From Sterolibacterium sp964521075 (GTDB taxonomy: Bacteria; Pseudomonadota; Gammaproteobacteria; Burkholderiales; Rhodocyclaceae), in NCBI GenBank assembly GCA_964521075.1, contig CAZFPI010000011.1:1-35383 (forward strand): a stretch of 35,383 bases of DNA. Direction: 5' to 3'. A program made the translations under genes and the position numbers. This document shows positions 1 to 7,841 of this stretch, one piece after another. Every line of letters begins with the position of its first letter. Position 1 is the stretch's first letter. The notes below the pieces were generated by a model that was given only the letters and a program-made list of their open reading frames with translations, was not told the DNA's origin and ran no database searches.

Positions 1-562
1 GGTCGCCCTCCTGCTTGTCCAGGCCAAAGGAAATCGCAGCCGCTGTCGGCTCGTTGATGATGCGCTTGACTTCCAGACCGGCGATGCGACCCGCATCTTT
101 GGTAGCCTGACGCTGGGAATCGTTGAAATACGCCGGAACCGTGATGACGGCTTCGGTGACTTCTTCGCCCAGATAATCCTCGGCTGTTTTCTTCATCTTC
201 CGCAGCACTTCGGCGGAAACTTGCGGCGGAGCCATTTTCTTGCCGCGCACCTCGATCCAGGCATCGCCATTGTCGGCCTTGACGATGCTATAGGGCATCA
301 GGTCGATATCCTTCTGGACTTCCTTTTCCTCGAAGCGGCGGCCAATCAGACGTGTGGAAGCGAAGACCGTGTTCTCCGGGTTGGTCACAGCCTGACGCTT
401 GGCCGAAGCCCCGCAAAGAACTTCGCCATCTTCCGCATAAGCGACGATGGACGGCGTGGTGCGCGCGCCCTCTGAATTTTCAATGACCTTGGGTTTGCCG
501 CCTTCCATAACGGAGACGCAGCTATTGGTCGTGCCCAGGTCGATACCGATAATCTTGCCCAT
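1..562 (-). CDS. dnaK: Chaperone DnaK (Hsp70), N-terminal part, runs off the left edge
   Basis: Hsp70 chaperone that uses ATP to bind and release unfolded polypeptides with DnaJ and GrpE in the cytoplasm. About 187 residues are present, covering the first part of the nucleotide-binding domain. The start MGKIIGIDLGTTNSCV is the classic phosphate-1 motif, and VPAYFNDSQRQATKDAG and INEPTAAA are also present. The ATG is at 562-560 and is preceded by an AAGGAA ribosome site. The rest of the ATPase domain and the whole substrate-binding domain lie outside the window. It follows grpE on the same strand after a 147-base gap, the usual heat-shock order. Nothing in the visible part looks broken. Confidence 0.98.
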   Translation of the reverse strand, partial: MGKIIGIDLGTTNSCVSVMEGGKPKVIENSEGARTTPSIVAYAEDGEVLCGASAKRQAVTNPENTVFASTRLIGRRFEEKEVQKDIDLMPYSIVKADNGDAWIEVRGKKMAPPQVSAEVLRKMKKTAEDYLGEEVTEAVITVPAYFNDSQRQATKDAGRIAGLEVKRIINEPTAAAISFGLDKQEGD

Positions 563-668
563 TTGAGTTCCTTTTGAATGTTTTGGATATGAATGAAGAG
601 TGAAAGGCGAGGAGAGCGGAAACACCCTCAATCCCCGTCACGCCAGATGCTGTTGGCTTGGGTTTCAG

Positions 669-694
669 GTGGAGGAAAACCCCGAAAATTCAAG
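669..694 (-). promoter_or_regulatory. Possible second sigma-32-like promoter between grpE and dnaK
   Basis: On the minus strand CTTGAAT (694-688) is followed after exactly 13 bases by CTCCAC (674-669). This resembles the heat-shock consensus CTTGAAA-N13-CCCCAT, but the -10 part is weak. It overlaps the end of the 147-base grpE-dnaK gap, so it could give extra dnaK transcription. It may be chance. Confidence 0.3.
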
Positions 695-709
695 TGCTGG
701 CCGGCAGAT

Positions 710-1255
710 TTATTTGGCTACCATCACCAGTGCCGGACGCAGGACACGATCATGCAGGGCATAGCCCTTCTGCAACACCTGCAGGACATGATTGGCCTGC
801 GAGCCTGCCGGGCCGTCGATCTGGGCGATGGCCTGATGCCTGTGCGGGTCAAACTTCTCCCCCAGCGGGTTGAGCTCGGCCACGCCGGATTTCTCGAAAG
901 CGGCAACCAGCTGGCGCAAGGTCAGCTCGACACCTTCTTTCATCCCGTCCAGCGTCTGTGATTCGTTGGCCAATGCAGCCTCCAGGCTATCCTTGACAGC
1001 CAGCAACTCACCGGCGAACTTCTCGCTGGCAAACTTGTGAGCCTTGGAAATGTCGTCCTGGGCACGACGGCGGATATTTTCCGCCTCCGCCTTGGCACGC
1101 AGCCAGGCATCGTGATGTTCCTGCGCCTTCAGCTCGGCGTTACGCAAGGCTTCCTCGGGGCCAGGCATGGTATCGACCGCAGGCTCGCTCGTCCCGGCAG
1201 AGGCAGCGTTCAGATCGACGGGGGCCTGTTCAGAAATGGGGGGGCTTTCGTTCAT
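710..1255 (-). CDS. grpE: Nucleotide exchange factor GrpE
   Basis: GrpE dimerises and releases ADP from DnaK, acting as a thermosensor of the chaperone cycle. The 181 residues have the family layout: an acidic, disordered N-terminus (about 1-35), a long charged helix (about 38-110, including AEAENIRRRAQDDI), and a C-terminal beta domain with NPLGEKFDPHRHQAI and a final LRPALVMVAK. Length is normal. It is the first gene of the grpE-dnaK unit and sits directly behind a strong sigma-32 promoter-like sequence. The ATG at 1255 fits the family N-terminus. Confidence 0.97.
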   Translation of the reverse strand: MNESPPISEQAPVDLNAASAGTSEPAVDTMPGPEEALRNAELKAQEHHDAWLRAKAEAENIRRRAQDDISKAHKFASEKFAGELLAVKDSLEAALANESQTLDGMKEGVELTLRQLVAAFEKSGVAELNPLGEKFDPHRHQAIAQIDGPAGSQANHVLQVLQKGYALHDRVLRPALVMVAK

Positions 1256-1288
1256 GGCATGCTCACTGATGAAATGACTCGCCTGGTA

Positions 1289-1314
1289 GTGGGGACAATT
1301 CCTTCGTTTTCAAG
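1289..1314 (-). promoter_or_regulatory. Heat-shock (sigma-32) promoter of grpE-dnaK
   Basis: Read on the minus strand, CTTGAAA (1314-1308) is followed by a 13-base spacer and CCCCAC (1294-1289). The E. coli RpoH consensus is CTTGAAA-N13-15-CCCCAT-T, so the match is nearly complete with ideal spacing. The grpE ATG lies about 34 bases downstream of the -10 element. Together with its position before grpE this makes heat-shock control likely. Confidence 0.8.
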
Positions 1315-1396
1315 GGCCGGATTCAAAAAACAGGAAACTCTCTGAAAATCACGCCATCAAAGCAAAACGGCATGAATCCGAACCCGCCTCACCCGG

Positions 1397-1405
1397 TGCT
1401 ATCAT
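1397..1405 (+). promoter_or_regulatory. Extended -10 promoter candidate for the parvulin lipoprotein
   Basis: TGCTATCAT fits the extended -10 pattern TGnTATAAT with one mismatch. No good -35 hexamer is visible, which is usual for extended -10 promoters. It lies about 57 bases before the ATG at 1462. Confidence 0.4.
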
Positions 1406-1461
1406 GCCGCGCTGCAAGCCCATCCCGACAAATCAAAACCCACTTCAGGAAACCTCCCGAC

Positions 1462-2433
1462 ATGCGCCGCCAACAAGCTCTACCCCTTGCATCCCTCCTT
1501 GCCACCCTGCTCCTGGCCGCCTGCAACAATCCGGGCACAGCCCCGCAAGCCGGGCAGACACCCCCCGCTGCCACACCGGCTGCGGCGAAAAACACAGCAC
1601 CAGATGCTGGCAACGCCAAAATTGCAGCCACGGTCAATGGCGTCACCATCACCGAACGGCGGATCGATGAGCTCGTTAAGCACTTCAACAGCCAGAACCC
1701 CGGCCAGGGCAACACCCCCGAAGCGCGCAAGATGATCCTCGACCAGCTCGTCATGCAAACCCTCATCGCCCAGGACGCAACCCAAAAAGGGCTGGACAAG
1801 AAACCCGAGATTGCCGAACAGCTCGAACTCACCCGCCAATCCGTGCTGGCCAGTGCCCTGATCCAGGATTACATCGCGACCCACCCTGTCAGCGACGAAG
1901 CCGTAGAGGCCGAATACAACAAAACCAAGGCAGAAATCGCCAGCACGGAATACAAGGCCCGCCACATTCTTGTTGAAAAAGAAGACCTGGCCAAAAGCCT
2001 CATCGCCAAGCTGAAAGCCAACCCTGGCTCCTTTGCCGCACTGGCCAAGGCCAACTCCAAAGACCCCGGCTCGAAAGACAAAGGCGGCGATCTGGGCTGG
2101 TTCGACCCGCGCGCCATGGTGCCCGAATTCGGCAACGCCGTGGCACACCTGCAAAAAGGCAAGATCACCGACGAACCGGTGCATTCCAAGTTCGGTTATC
2201 ACATCATCGCGCTCGACGACACCCGCCAGCAGGCCGTCCCCCCGCTGGACCAGATCAAACCCATGATTCGCCAGAAACTGCATCAGCAAATGGTCAAGCA
2301 CATGCTCGACGAACTGAAGTCCAAGGCCAAGATCGACATTGCAGCAGCTCCCGCTACTCCCGCTGCAACAACGCCCGCTACCCCCCAGGCAACCCCGGCA
2401 GCGGGTGATGCCAAACCCGCCGAAAAGAAGTAA
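1462..2433 (+). CDS. Parvulin-type peptidyl-prolyl isomerase, lipoprotein (PrsA/SurA-like)
   Basis: Envelope foldase expected to isomerise prolyl bonds of exported proteins. The start at 1462 is chosen because it opens a clear lipoprotein signal: basic MRRQQ, a hydrophobic stretch and the lipobox LAAC with Cys21. An upstream in-frame ATG (1372) would bury that signal. Residues 22-50 are an Ala/Pro linker. Residues about 50-140 resemble the SurA/PpiC N-terminal helical region (TERRIDELVKHF). Residues about 162-254 are a parvulin domain with ARHILV, GGDLGWF and HSKFGYHII. The last 30 residues are an Ala/Pro/Thr-rich tail ending in PAEKK. With 323 residues the size is usual for single-parvulin lipoproteins. 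It is divergent from grpE, which may reflect a stress role (inference). Confidence 0.9.
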   Translation: MRRQQALPLASLLATLLLAACNNPGTAPQAGQTPPAATPAAAKNTAPDAGNAKIAATVNGVTITERRIDELVKHFNSQNPGQGNTPEARKMILDQLVMQTLIAQDATQKGLDKKPEIAEQLELTRQSVLASALIQDYIATHPVSDEAVEAEYNKTKAEIASTEYKARHILVEKEDLAKSLIAKLKANPGSFAALAKANSKDPGSKDKGGDLGWFDPRAMVPEFGNAVAHLQKGKITDEPVHSKFGYHIIALDDTRQQAVPPLDQIKPMIRQKLHQQMVKHMLDELKSKAKIDIAAAPATPAATTPATPQATPAAGDAKPAEKK

Positions 2434-2457
2434 TCCAGCCCACCGCCGGAGTCCGCC

Positions 2458-3030
2458 ATGGCAGGCTCCGGCCAGGCACACATTCCCCCGAGCAAAATTC
2501 CCATGCCGATTTACGCCCTTGGCGACAAAACCCCGCGTTGCGCGGAAGATGCCTGGGTAGCCGACACGGCCACCCTCATCGGCTCCGTCGTTCTCGAATC
2601 CTGCGCCAGCGTGTTTTTTGGCGCGGTTGTACGCGGCGATACCGACCTCATCACCATCGGCGAACGCACCAACATTCAGGACAACGCCGTTTTGCATACC
2701 GATGCCGGCATCCGCCTGACCCTCGGCAAACGCATCATCGTCGGCCACCAGGCCATGCTTCACGGCTGCACCGTCGGTGACGGCTCTCTCATCGGCATCG
2801 GCGCCATCATCCTCAACGGCGCGAAAATCGGGGCCCACAGCATCGTAGCCGCCGGTGCGACCATCCCCGAAGGCAAACAATACCCGGATTACTCACTCAT
2901 CCTCGGCAGCCCCGGCAAAGTCGTGCGCGAACTCGACGAAAACGAAGCCCTGAGCCTGATGCAAGGAGCCGACGCCTACGTCGCCCGCTGGCAAAGCTAT
3001 CTTGGCCAGTTACGCCGCATCGATGACTGA
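2458..3030 (+). CDS. Gamma-class carbonic anhydrase family protein (YrdA/CaiE-like)
   Basis: Left-handed beta-helix protein of the gamma-carbonic anhydrase family; members hydrate CO2 or act as metal-binding trimers of unknown role. Hexapeptide repeats run through residues about 35-150. The motifs VVRGDTDLITIG, TNIQDNAVLH and VGHQAMLHGC are present, and the three metal-binding histidines appear as His80, His97 and His102 (numbered from 2458). The start at 2458 has a GGAG ribosome site 6 bases away. The family N-terminus MPIYALGD corresponds to an in-frame ATG at 2503 with no good ribosome site, so the true start could be either. It follows the parvulin gene by 24 bases, probably in the same transcript. 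A separate beta-class enzyme lies at 9412. Confidence 0.9.
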   Translation: MAGSGQAHIPPSKIPMPIYALGDKTPRCAEDAWVADTATLIGSVVLESCASVFFGAVVRGDTDLITIGERTNIQDNAVLHTDAGIRLTLGKRIIVGHQAMLHGCTVGDGSLIGIGAIILNGAKIGAHSIVAAGATIPEGKQYPDYSLILGSPGKVVRELDENEALSLMQGADAYVARWQSYLGQLRRIDD

Positions 3031-3071
3031 TGGCTGATGACTGATGGCCGATAACTGAAACGGATAACTGG
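3022..3071 (+). repeat. Short tandem repeat just after the carbonic anhydrase gene
   Basis: GATGACTGATGGCT and GATGACTGATGGCC are two near-identical 14-base units in tandem, followed by two decayed copies beginning GATAACTG. The array begins inside the last codons of the preceding gene and supplies its TGA stop, so the C-terminus IDD is encoded by the repeat. Such GATGACTGATG tracts look like slippage products; no function is evident. Confidence 0.6.
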
Positions 3072-3110
3072 CTTGCGCCCTATTGCATCCCACGCCAATC
3101 CAGTGCAGAC

Positions 3111-3132
3111 TATATAAGTATTTACTTATATA
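3111..3132 (+). promoter_or_regulatory. Perfect AT-rich palindrome, probable operator of the DUF302 gene
   Basis: TATATAAGTA, a 2-base spacer TT, then TACTTATATA: a perfect 10-base inverted repeat in a GC-rich genome. It ends 12 bases before the ATG at 3145 and includes TATA-like -10 sequence, so a bound repressor would block transcription. Size and AT-richness fit ArsR/SmtB-family operators (inference). No ArsR gene lies in this window. Confidence 0.65.
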
Positions 3133-3144
3133 ACGGAGAAGAAA

Positions 3145-3528
3145 ATGTACGCCATCGTAGACAGCGCGAAATCCTTTGAACAAGCCTCGGCTGATCTTGA
3201 AGCTGCCGTCAAGCGGCACAATTTCGGTGTGATGCACATTCACGACATCGGCAACACGCTACGCAGCAAGGGCCAGGATTTCCCTCACCAATGCCGTGTG
3301 TTCGAAGTTTGCAACCCCTTGCAGGCCAGCCGTGTCATGGCCATCGACCTGCGGCTCAACATGGCTCTTCCCTGCCGCATTTCGGTGTACTCAGAAAATG
3401 GCCAGACGCGTATCGGCATGATTCCGCCTGCAGCCATCCTCGCCAGCCTGTCGAGCGACCCGGCCCTGCAAGGCATTGCCGCCGAAGTCGAAGCCGCGCT
3501 GATGACCATGATCCAGGAAGCCCGCTGA
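3145..3528 (+). CDS. DUF302 domain protein
   Basis: Small cytoplasmic protein of 127 residues made of a single DUF302 domain, a fold of unknown biochemical role often found near sulfur- or metal-responsive genes. The sequence shows the domain pattern from SFEQASADLEAAVKRHNFGVM through CRVFEVCNP to IPPAAIL. There is no signal peptide or membrane segment. Cys50, Cys56 and Cys77 are present, with the first two close enough to form a thiol pair. The start is supported by a GGAGAAG ribosome site. The gene is monocistronic as far as can be seen, with a palindromic operator-like element immediately upstream. The family is clear; the function is not. Confidence 0.85.
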   Translation: MYAIVDSAKSFEQASADLEAAVKRHNFGVMHIHDIGNTLRSKGQDFPHQCRVFEVCNPLQASRVMAIDLRLNMALPCRISVYSENGQTRIGMIPPAAILASLSSDPALQGIAAEVEAALMTMIQEAR

Positions 3529-3616
3529 ACGGAAACCCCGCCAAAAAAACGCACCCGGCAAGCGCGCGACATTCACACAAAAACTGTTAATACCTGCATA
3601 TTTTCAATAGGTTGAA

Positions 3617-3646
3617 TTGCAGAACCCCTTTCAGTTGTTGTATGAT
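3617..3646 (+). promoter_or_regulatory. Sigma-70-like promoter of the response regulator gene
   Basis: TTGCAG (3617-3622), an 18-base spacer and TATGAT (3641-3646). Transcription would begin near 3653, about 30 bases before the ATG at 3683. Both hexamers match the consensus moderately. Confidence 0.45.
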
Positions 3647-3682
3647 GCGCGCCTTGTTTTTGTTCGTCATGAAGCCTGCCCC

Positions 3683-4051
3683 ATGCCCGTTTCCGTACTG
3701 ATCGTCGACGATTCTCCGATAGCCCGCAAAATGCTGATCCGGTCGCTGCCGCCGGACTGGGACATGCAATTCACCGAAGCCGGCGATGGCATGGCAGCCA
3801 TGACCTCCATCCGCGCGAAGAAACCCGACCTCATGTTTCTCGACCTCACCATGCCGGAAATGGATGGTTATCAGGTACTGGAACAATTGCGTAAGGAAAA
3901 TCTGGATTGCCGGGTTATCGTCGTCTCGGCGGACATCCAGCCCCGCGCCCGGGATCGCGTCATCGCTTCGGGAGCGATGGCCTTCATCAAAAAGCCCATC
4001 GACACGGTCAAACTCGAAGTCGTCCTCAAGGAACACGGCATACTGAACTAG
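3683..4051 (+). CDS. Single-domain response regulator (CheY-like receiver)
   Basis: Receiver protein of 122 residues with no output domain, so it probably works by binding a partner when phosphorylated. Key residues are visible: acidic pair Asp9-Asp10 in LIVDDS, phosphoacceptor Asp54 in MFLDLTMPEMDG, the switch residue Ser82 in VVSAD and conserved Lys104 in IKKP. The ATG at 3683 is chosen because the beta-1 strand VSVLIVDD follows directly; an in-frame start at 3617 would add 22 residues lying within the probable promoter. No good ribosome site precedes 3683. No histidine kinase or chemotaxis gene is adjacent, so the partner is unknown. Confidence 0.9.
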   Translation: MPVSVLIVDDSPIARKMLIRSLPPDWDMQFTEAGDGMAAMTSIRAKKPDLMFLDLTMPEMDGYQVLEQLRKENLDCRVIVVSADIQPRARDRVIASGAMAFIKKPIDTVKLEVVLKEHGILN

Positions 4052-4075
4052 CCGGGCCAAAGGGCCAGGCTGCCG

Positions 4076-6508
4076 CTATCGCGCATACCAATAACGCGGG
4101 TGGCGAGCCCGCTCGCCCTGCACGGAAACGCCGCCCCCACCAGCATCGGCCGGGCTTTCCGGTAAATTCACCACCAGCGCGCCTTCGGCATCCGTCCGCC
4201 GCAACGCTGCCCCCGTGTCACGATAACGCTCGACCACCTCTGCCCGAGGATGGCCAAAGGCATTGCGGTAACCCACCGGGAAAATCACCGTTTTCGCGCC
4301 CACGGCCTCGATGAAGGCAGGCGAAGAAGATGTGCGGCTACCATGATGCGGAGCCAGCAATACCGCCGAACGCAGCAAATCCCCCTGCCCGCTGGCCAAG
4401 GCGCGCGTCAGGATGCCCGATTCCGAAACAGCTTCGATATCCGAAGTCAGCAGCAGGCTGCCACCCGCCGTCGCCACACGGATCACACAACTCATGTCAT
4501 TCGTCTTTCGGCCCGGCAGCGCATATTGCGCGGCCGCCGGATGCAATACCGTGAAGCGCACTCCATCCCACACCCACGCCTGCCCGGCCTGACAAGACAA
4601 GGCTCTGACCGGCATGGCAGAAAGCGGATGTTCAAATTCAAGAGAACTCATGAGCCAGCCGACCGGCAAGCCATCGAGCAGCGATTCCGCGCCGCCGGAA
4701 TGGTCGGTATCACGGTGCGTGACCACCACACCATCCAGCGAGAACACCCCGACCGCACGAAGGTAAGGTAAAAGCACCCGGTTTCCGGCATCCGCCTCGG
4801 CGGTATAAACCGGCCCGGTGTCATAGACCAGATCATGCCTGGCAGTCTGGACATGCACAGCCAGCCCTTGCCCCACATCGAGCACCGTCACCCTGGCCGC
4901 ACCTTCAGCAGGGCGAGGTGGCAAGTACGTCAGCAAGGGAAGCAGGGCAAAAGCCCCCAGCCAGCGTGCCGGAAACCCGCGCGGCAACAGGAGCCATACG
5001 CAACCAGCCAGCCCCGCCAGCCATAAGCCGGTGGGCGGAGCCGCCTGCTGCCAGACGGCCCATGGCCAATCCGCCAGCCAGCTCACCAGCCACATCAGCC
5101 ACTCAAACACCCACTCGGCCGGGATCAACAAAAATGACAGAAAGGGCAGAACGGAAGCCAGAGCCAGAGGGGTCACGATGAAGCTCACCACTGGAATCGC
5201 CACCGCATTGGCCAGTGGCGAGACCAGCGAAAACTGCTGGAACATCAAAAGCAACAAAGGCAAAGAACCCAGAGTGACAGCCCACTGCGTGCGCCCCCAG
5301 GCCCGCAGCCAATGCTCCTGCCCCAGCCGGCCCGTCGCCACATAGAACAAGACGCCCACGGCCCCGAAAGACAACCAGAAGCCAGGCATCAGGACGGCCC
5401 AGGGGTCGATCAGCAAAACCGGCAGCAAGGCCAGCATCAGCACCCGGCTGACCGTCGTCGTCCGCCCTGTCCAGAGGGCCAGTGCTGCCACAGCCAGCAT
5501 GTAGAGCGTGCGCTGCGCGGGTACGGCGAATCCTGCAATCAGGCAATAGGCAAAAGCGGCCAGAAACCCTGCCACCACCGACGCCCGCTGCGCCGGGCAG
5601 CGCAACATCAAAGCGGGCCAGCGTCGCCAGAACACCCCCACCATCGCATAGGCCAACCCTGCCAGCATGGTGACGTGCAGCCCGGAAATGCTCACCAGAT
5701 GCGTGATTCCCGTCCGGCTGAACTGCTGCCACTGGCGTGCATCGATGGCACGCTGATCGCCCATAACCAGTGCCGTCAGCACCCCGGCATAAGGCCGCCC
5801 CGCCAGCTGCCGCTCGAAACGGGCGCGGATACTCTCACGAACATGTTCGACCCAAATACCCGGCGTTGCCACGAACTCATCCAGCAGTCGATGCTCCCTG
5901 GAAGCACGGACATGCCCCGTTGCACGAATGCCCTGTTCCAGCAGCCAGGCCTCGTAATCAAAGCCATGCGGATTCACGTTGCCATGCGGGCGTTTCAGGC
6001 GCACCGTCAAAGACCAGCGTTGCCCAACACGCAAATCGGGCAGGCCTGCGACATCGGGCTCATCCCCGGCCCGATGCGAAGATACCCGCCCACGCCGCTG
6101 ATACCAGGAAAGAAGAAGCGGCCCGGGCAAACCTGCTTCCGGCAAGCCGGTGGTCTGATCTGCCTGATCTACCTTTTCCAGCCTCTCCACTTCAAATTCA
6201 AAACGCAGCCCGTTATCAAGCCGCTGCGGCAGCCCGGAAATCACCCCGGCCACCCGGACATCCCGGCCTTCCATGGCCGGATCCAGCCCCTCGGCCAACC
6301 GCCCCTGTGCCATGTTGCCGGCCCAACAAAACCCCAGCAAAAAAGCCGCAGGCCATGCCAGAAAGCGGATGATCGGCCAACGCCAGGCCGCCAACAGGCA
6401 AAGCACGGAAACCGATGCTCCTCCCAGGATTTCGCCAGGCATCGGCAAGGCGGCCTGTCTTTGCAAAAGACAAACCCCCAGGGCAAAACAAAGAATGACA
6501 AGACGCAT
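4076..6508 (-). CDS. comEC: ComEC/Rec2 family DNA internalisation channel
   Basis: Inner-membrane channel that carries single-stranded DNA into the cytoplasm during natural transformation. The 810 residues show the full three-part layout: N-terminal membrane helices and a soluble OB-like DUF4131 region (about 1-215), the competence-domain helices (about 235-530, including GITHLVSISGLHVTML), and a C-terminal metallo-beta-lactamase domain (about 535-790). In that last domain the metal motif is intact: His598, Asp600, Asp602 and His603 in THRDTDHSGG, with LAPHHGSRTSS further on. Length is typical. The start at 6508 opens directly into a hydrophobic segment, but its ribosome site is weak. It is divergent from the hydrolase gene at 6684. 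No other competence gene is nearby. Confidence 0.93.
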   Translation of the reverse strand: MRLVILCFALGVCLLQRQAALPMPGEILGGASVSVLCLLAAWRWPIIRFLAWPAAFLLGFCWAGNMAQGRLAEGLDPAMEGRDVRVAGVISGLPQRLDNGLRFEFEVERLEKVDQADQTTGLPEAGLPGPLLLSWYQRRGRVSSHRAGDEPDVAGLPDLRVGQRWSLTVRLKRPHGNVNPHGFDYEAWLLEQGIRATGHVRASREHRLLDEFVATPGIWVEHVRESIRARFERQLAGRPYAGVLTALVMGDQRAIDARQWQQFSRTGITHLVSISGLHVTMLAGLAYAMVGVFWRRWPALMLRCPAQRASVVAGFLAAFAYCLIAGFAVPAQRTLYMLAVAALALWTGRTTTVSRVLMLALLPVLLIDPWAVLMPGFWLSFGAVGVLFYVATGRLGQEHWLRAWGRTQWAVTLGSLPLLLLMFQQFSLVSPLANAVAIPVVSFIVTPLALASVLPFLSFLLIPAEWVFEWLMWLVSWLADWPWAVWQQAAPPTGLWLAGLAGCVWLLLPRGFPARWLGAFALLPLLTYLPPRPAEGAARVTVLDVGQGLAVHVQTARHDLVYDTGPVYTAEADAGNRVLLPYLRAVGVFSLDGVVVTHRDTDHSGGAESLLDGLPVGWLMSSLEFEHPLSAMPVRALSCQAGQAWVWDGVRFTVLHPAAAQYALPGRKTNDMSCVIRVATAGGSLLLTSDIEAVSESGILTRALASGQGDLLRSAVLLAPHHGSRTSSSPAFIEAVGAKTVIFPVGYRNAFGHPRAEVVERYRDTGAALRRTDAEGALVVNLPESPADAGGGGVSVQGERARHPRYWYAR

Positions 6509-6683
6509 GCGGGGTCAAAGAAGGCAGGCAGACAGCCAAATGGCCATGCCCAGGGCGGGCAGGAGCCGAAGCATAAACCCGGGCGATTTTTTACGGCATA
6601 ATTTCTGGCTATTTTCTCAATGGATGCACGGTGGCCAAGCCTGCTTCCATATCTTCCATGCACCTGACAACTCACCAGCCCTC

Positions 6684-7322
6684 ATGAAATACAAGATCAT
6701 CCCCGTCACACCCTTCCAGCAAAACTGCTCCCTGCTCTGGTGCGAGCAAACCCGGCAAGCCGCCGTGGTCGACCCTGGCGGTGACATCGACCGCATTATT
6801 GCCACAGCCGAACAACTGGGCGTCACTCCCTGCAAGGTACTCATCACCCACGGACATATCGACCATGCCGGTGGCACAGCGGAGCTAGTTGAACGCCTGA
6901 AGATTCCCGTCGAAGGCCCCAACGAGGGTGACCGTCAATGGATCGAGCAGCTCGCCCAGCAAGGGCGCATGTTCGGCCTGGCGGCCGGGGGCAGTTTCAC
7001 GCCGGACCGCTGGCTCAGCGATGGCGACACCGTGAGTTTTGGCAATCTCACCCTGGACGTTCTGCATTGCCCCGGGCACACCCCAGGGCATGTCGTGTTC
7101 TTTCATGCCCCCTCACGGCTGGCCATCGTCGGCGACGTGCTGTTCCAAGGCTCCATCGGCCGCACAGACCTGCCAGGCGGCGACACGCGCACCCTGCTCG
7201 ACGCCATCAAAAGCAAGCTATGGCCGCTGGGCAATGATGTCACCTTCATCCCCGGCCACGGCCCGCTATCGACGTTTGGAGACGAGCGGCGTTACAACCC
7301 CTTCGTGGGTGACAATGCCTGA
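6684..7322 (+). CDS. Glyoxalase II-like MBL-fold hydrolase (YcbL/GloC type)
   Basis: Short metallo-beta-lactamase hydrolase of 212 residues that lacks the C-terminal helical domain of classical GloB, as in YcbL/GloC. Relatives hydrolyse S-lactoylglutathione or similar thioesters. All metal ligands are visible: His56, His58, Asp60 and His61 in THGHIDH, His132 in CPGHTPGH, Asp151 in VGDVLF and His192 in PGHGP. The ATG at 6684 matches the family start MKYKIIPVTPFQQNC; a longer in-frame extension upstream lies over comEC and is not real. CATAAT at 6597 could be its -10 element. It converges on mscL with 25 bases between the stops. Substrate is inferred from family only. Confidence 0.9.
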   Translation: MKYKIIPVTPFQQNCSLLWCEQTRQAAVVDPGGDIDRIIATAEQLGVTPCKVLITHGHIDHAGGTAELVERLKIPVEGPNEGDRQWIEQLAQQGRMFGLAAGGSFTPDRWLSDGDTVSFGNLTLDVLHCPGHTPGHVVFFHAPSRLAIVGDVLFQGSIGRTDLPGGDTRTLLDAIKSKLWPLGNDVTFIPGHGPLSTFGDERRYNPFVGDNA

Positions 7323-7347
7323 CCGCCTGGTCGTGTCATCGTCGGGC

Positions 7348-7767
7348 CTACTTCCTGAGCGCGTCGCGAATCTCGCGCAGCAGCAACACATCTTCCGGCG
7401 GCTCCGGAGGTGTCACCGGTGTTTCACGCTTGAGGCGGTTGATCTGCTTGACCATGACAAAAATAATAAAGGCCAAGATTAGAAAGTTAAGCAAAATGGT
7501 CATGAAATTACCATAAGCAAAAACAGGAACACCGGCCTTTTTCACCTCGGCCAGCGTCATCACCACTCCCGGCGGAATCTCCTTGAGCGCGATGAAATAA
7601 TTGCTGAAATCCAGGCCACCGACGAGACGCCCAACCAGCGGCATGATGAGATCCCCCACCACCGAATCGACGATCTTGCCGAAAGCCCCGCCAATGATGA
7701 CGCCGACCGCCAGATCGACGACATTCCCCTTCATCGCAAATTCCCGAAATTCCTGTGCCACACTCAT
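7348..7767 (-). CDS. mscL: Large-conductance mechanosensitive channel MscL
   Basis: Pentameric inner-membrane pore that opens under membrane tension and protects the cell from hypo-osmotic lysis. The 139 residues include the N-terminal amphipathic helix MSVAQEFREFAMKGNVVDLAVG, the pore helix TM1 (VIIGGAFGKIVDSVVGDLIMP), a periplasmic loop with FIALKEIPPG, TM2 (YGNFMTILLNFLILAFIIF) and a charged cytoplasmic helix at the end. The start at 7767 is fixed by an AGGAGG ribosome site 8 bases upstream; an in-frame ATG ten codons earlier (7797) has no such site and would overlap it. It is divergent from the AsmA-like gene. Confidence 0.97.
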   Translation of the reverse strand: MSVAQEFREFAMKGNVVDLAVGVIIGGAFGKIVDSVVGDLIMPLVGRLVGGLDFSNYFIALKEIPPGVVMTLAEVKKAGVPVFAYGNFMTILLNFLILAFIIFVMVKQINRLKRETPVTPPEPPEDVLLLREIRDALRK

Positions 7768-7841
7768 GAAACCACCCTCCTGTCGTTGATAAATCACTAA
7801 AAAACAGCCGAACGCGGACCATTCTACCGGCCACCTCCCCC

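Noticed and set aside
1480..2880. Long minus-strand open frame (466 codons) opposite the parvulin and carbonic anhydrase genes
   Set aside because: It is a shadow of two well-recognised plus-strand genes; its translation is Gly/Ala/Asp-rich low complexity with no domain.
3063..3111. Conventional -35/-10 promoter for the DUF302 gene
   Set aside because: TTGCAT at 3083 is 22 bases from TATATA at 3111, too far for a normal sigma-70 promoter, so I list only the palindrome.
5312..6601. Plus-strand open frame of 429 codons
   Set aside because: It lies opposite comEC, whose motifs are intact; the plus-strand translation is Pro/Gln/His-rich and typical of an antisense frame in GC-rich DNA.
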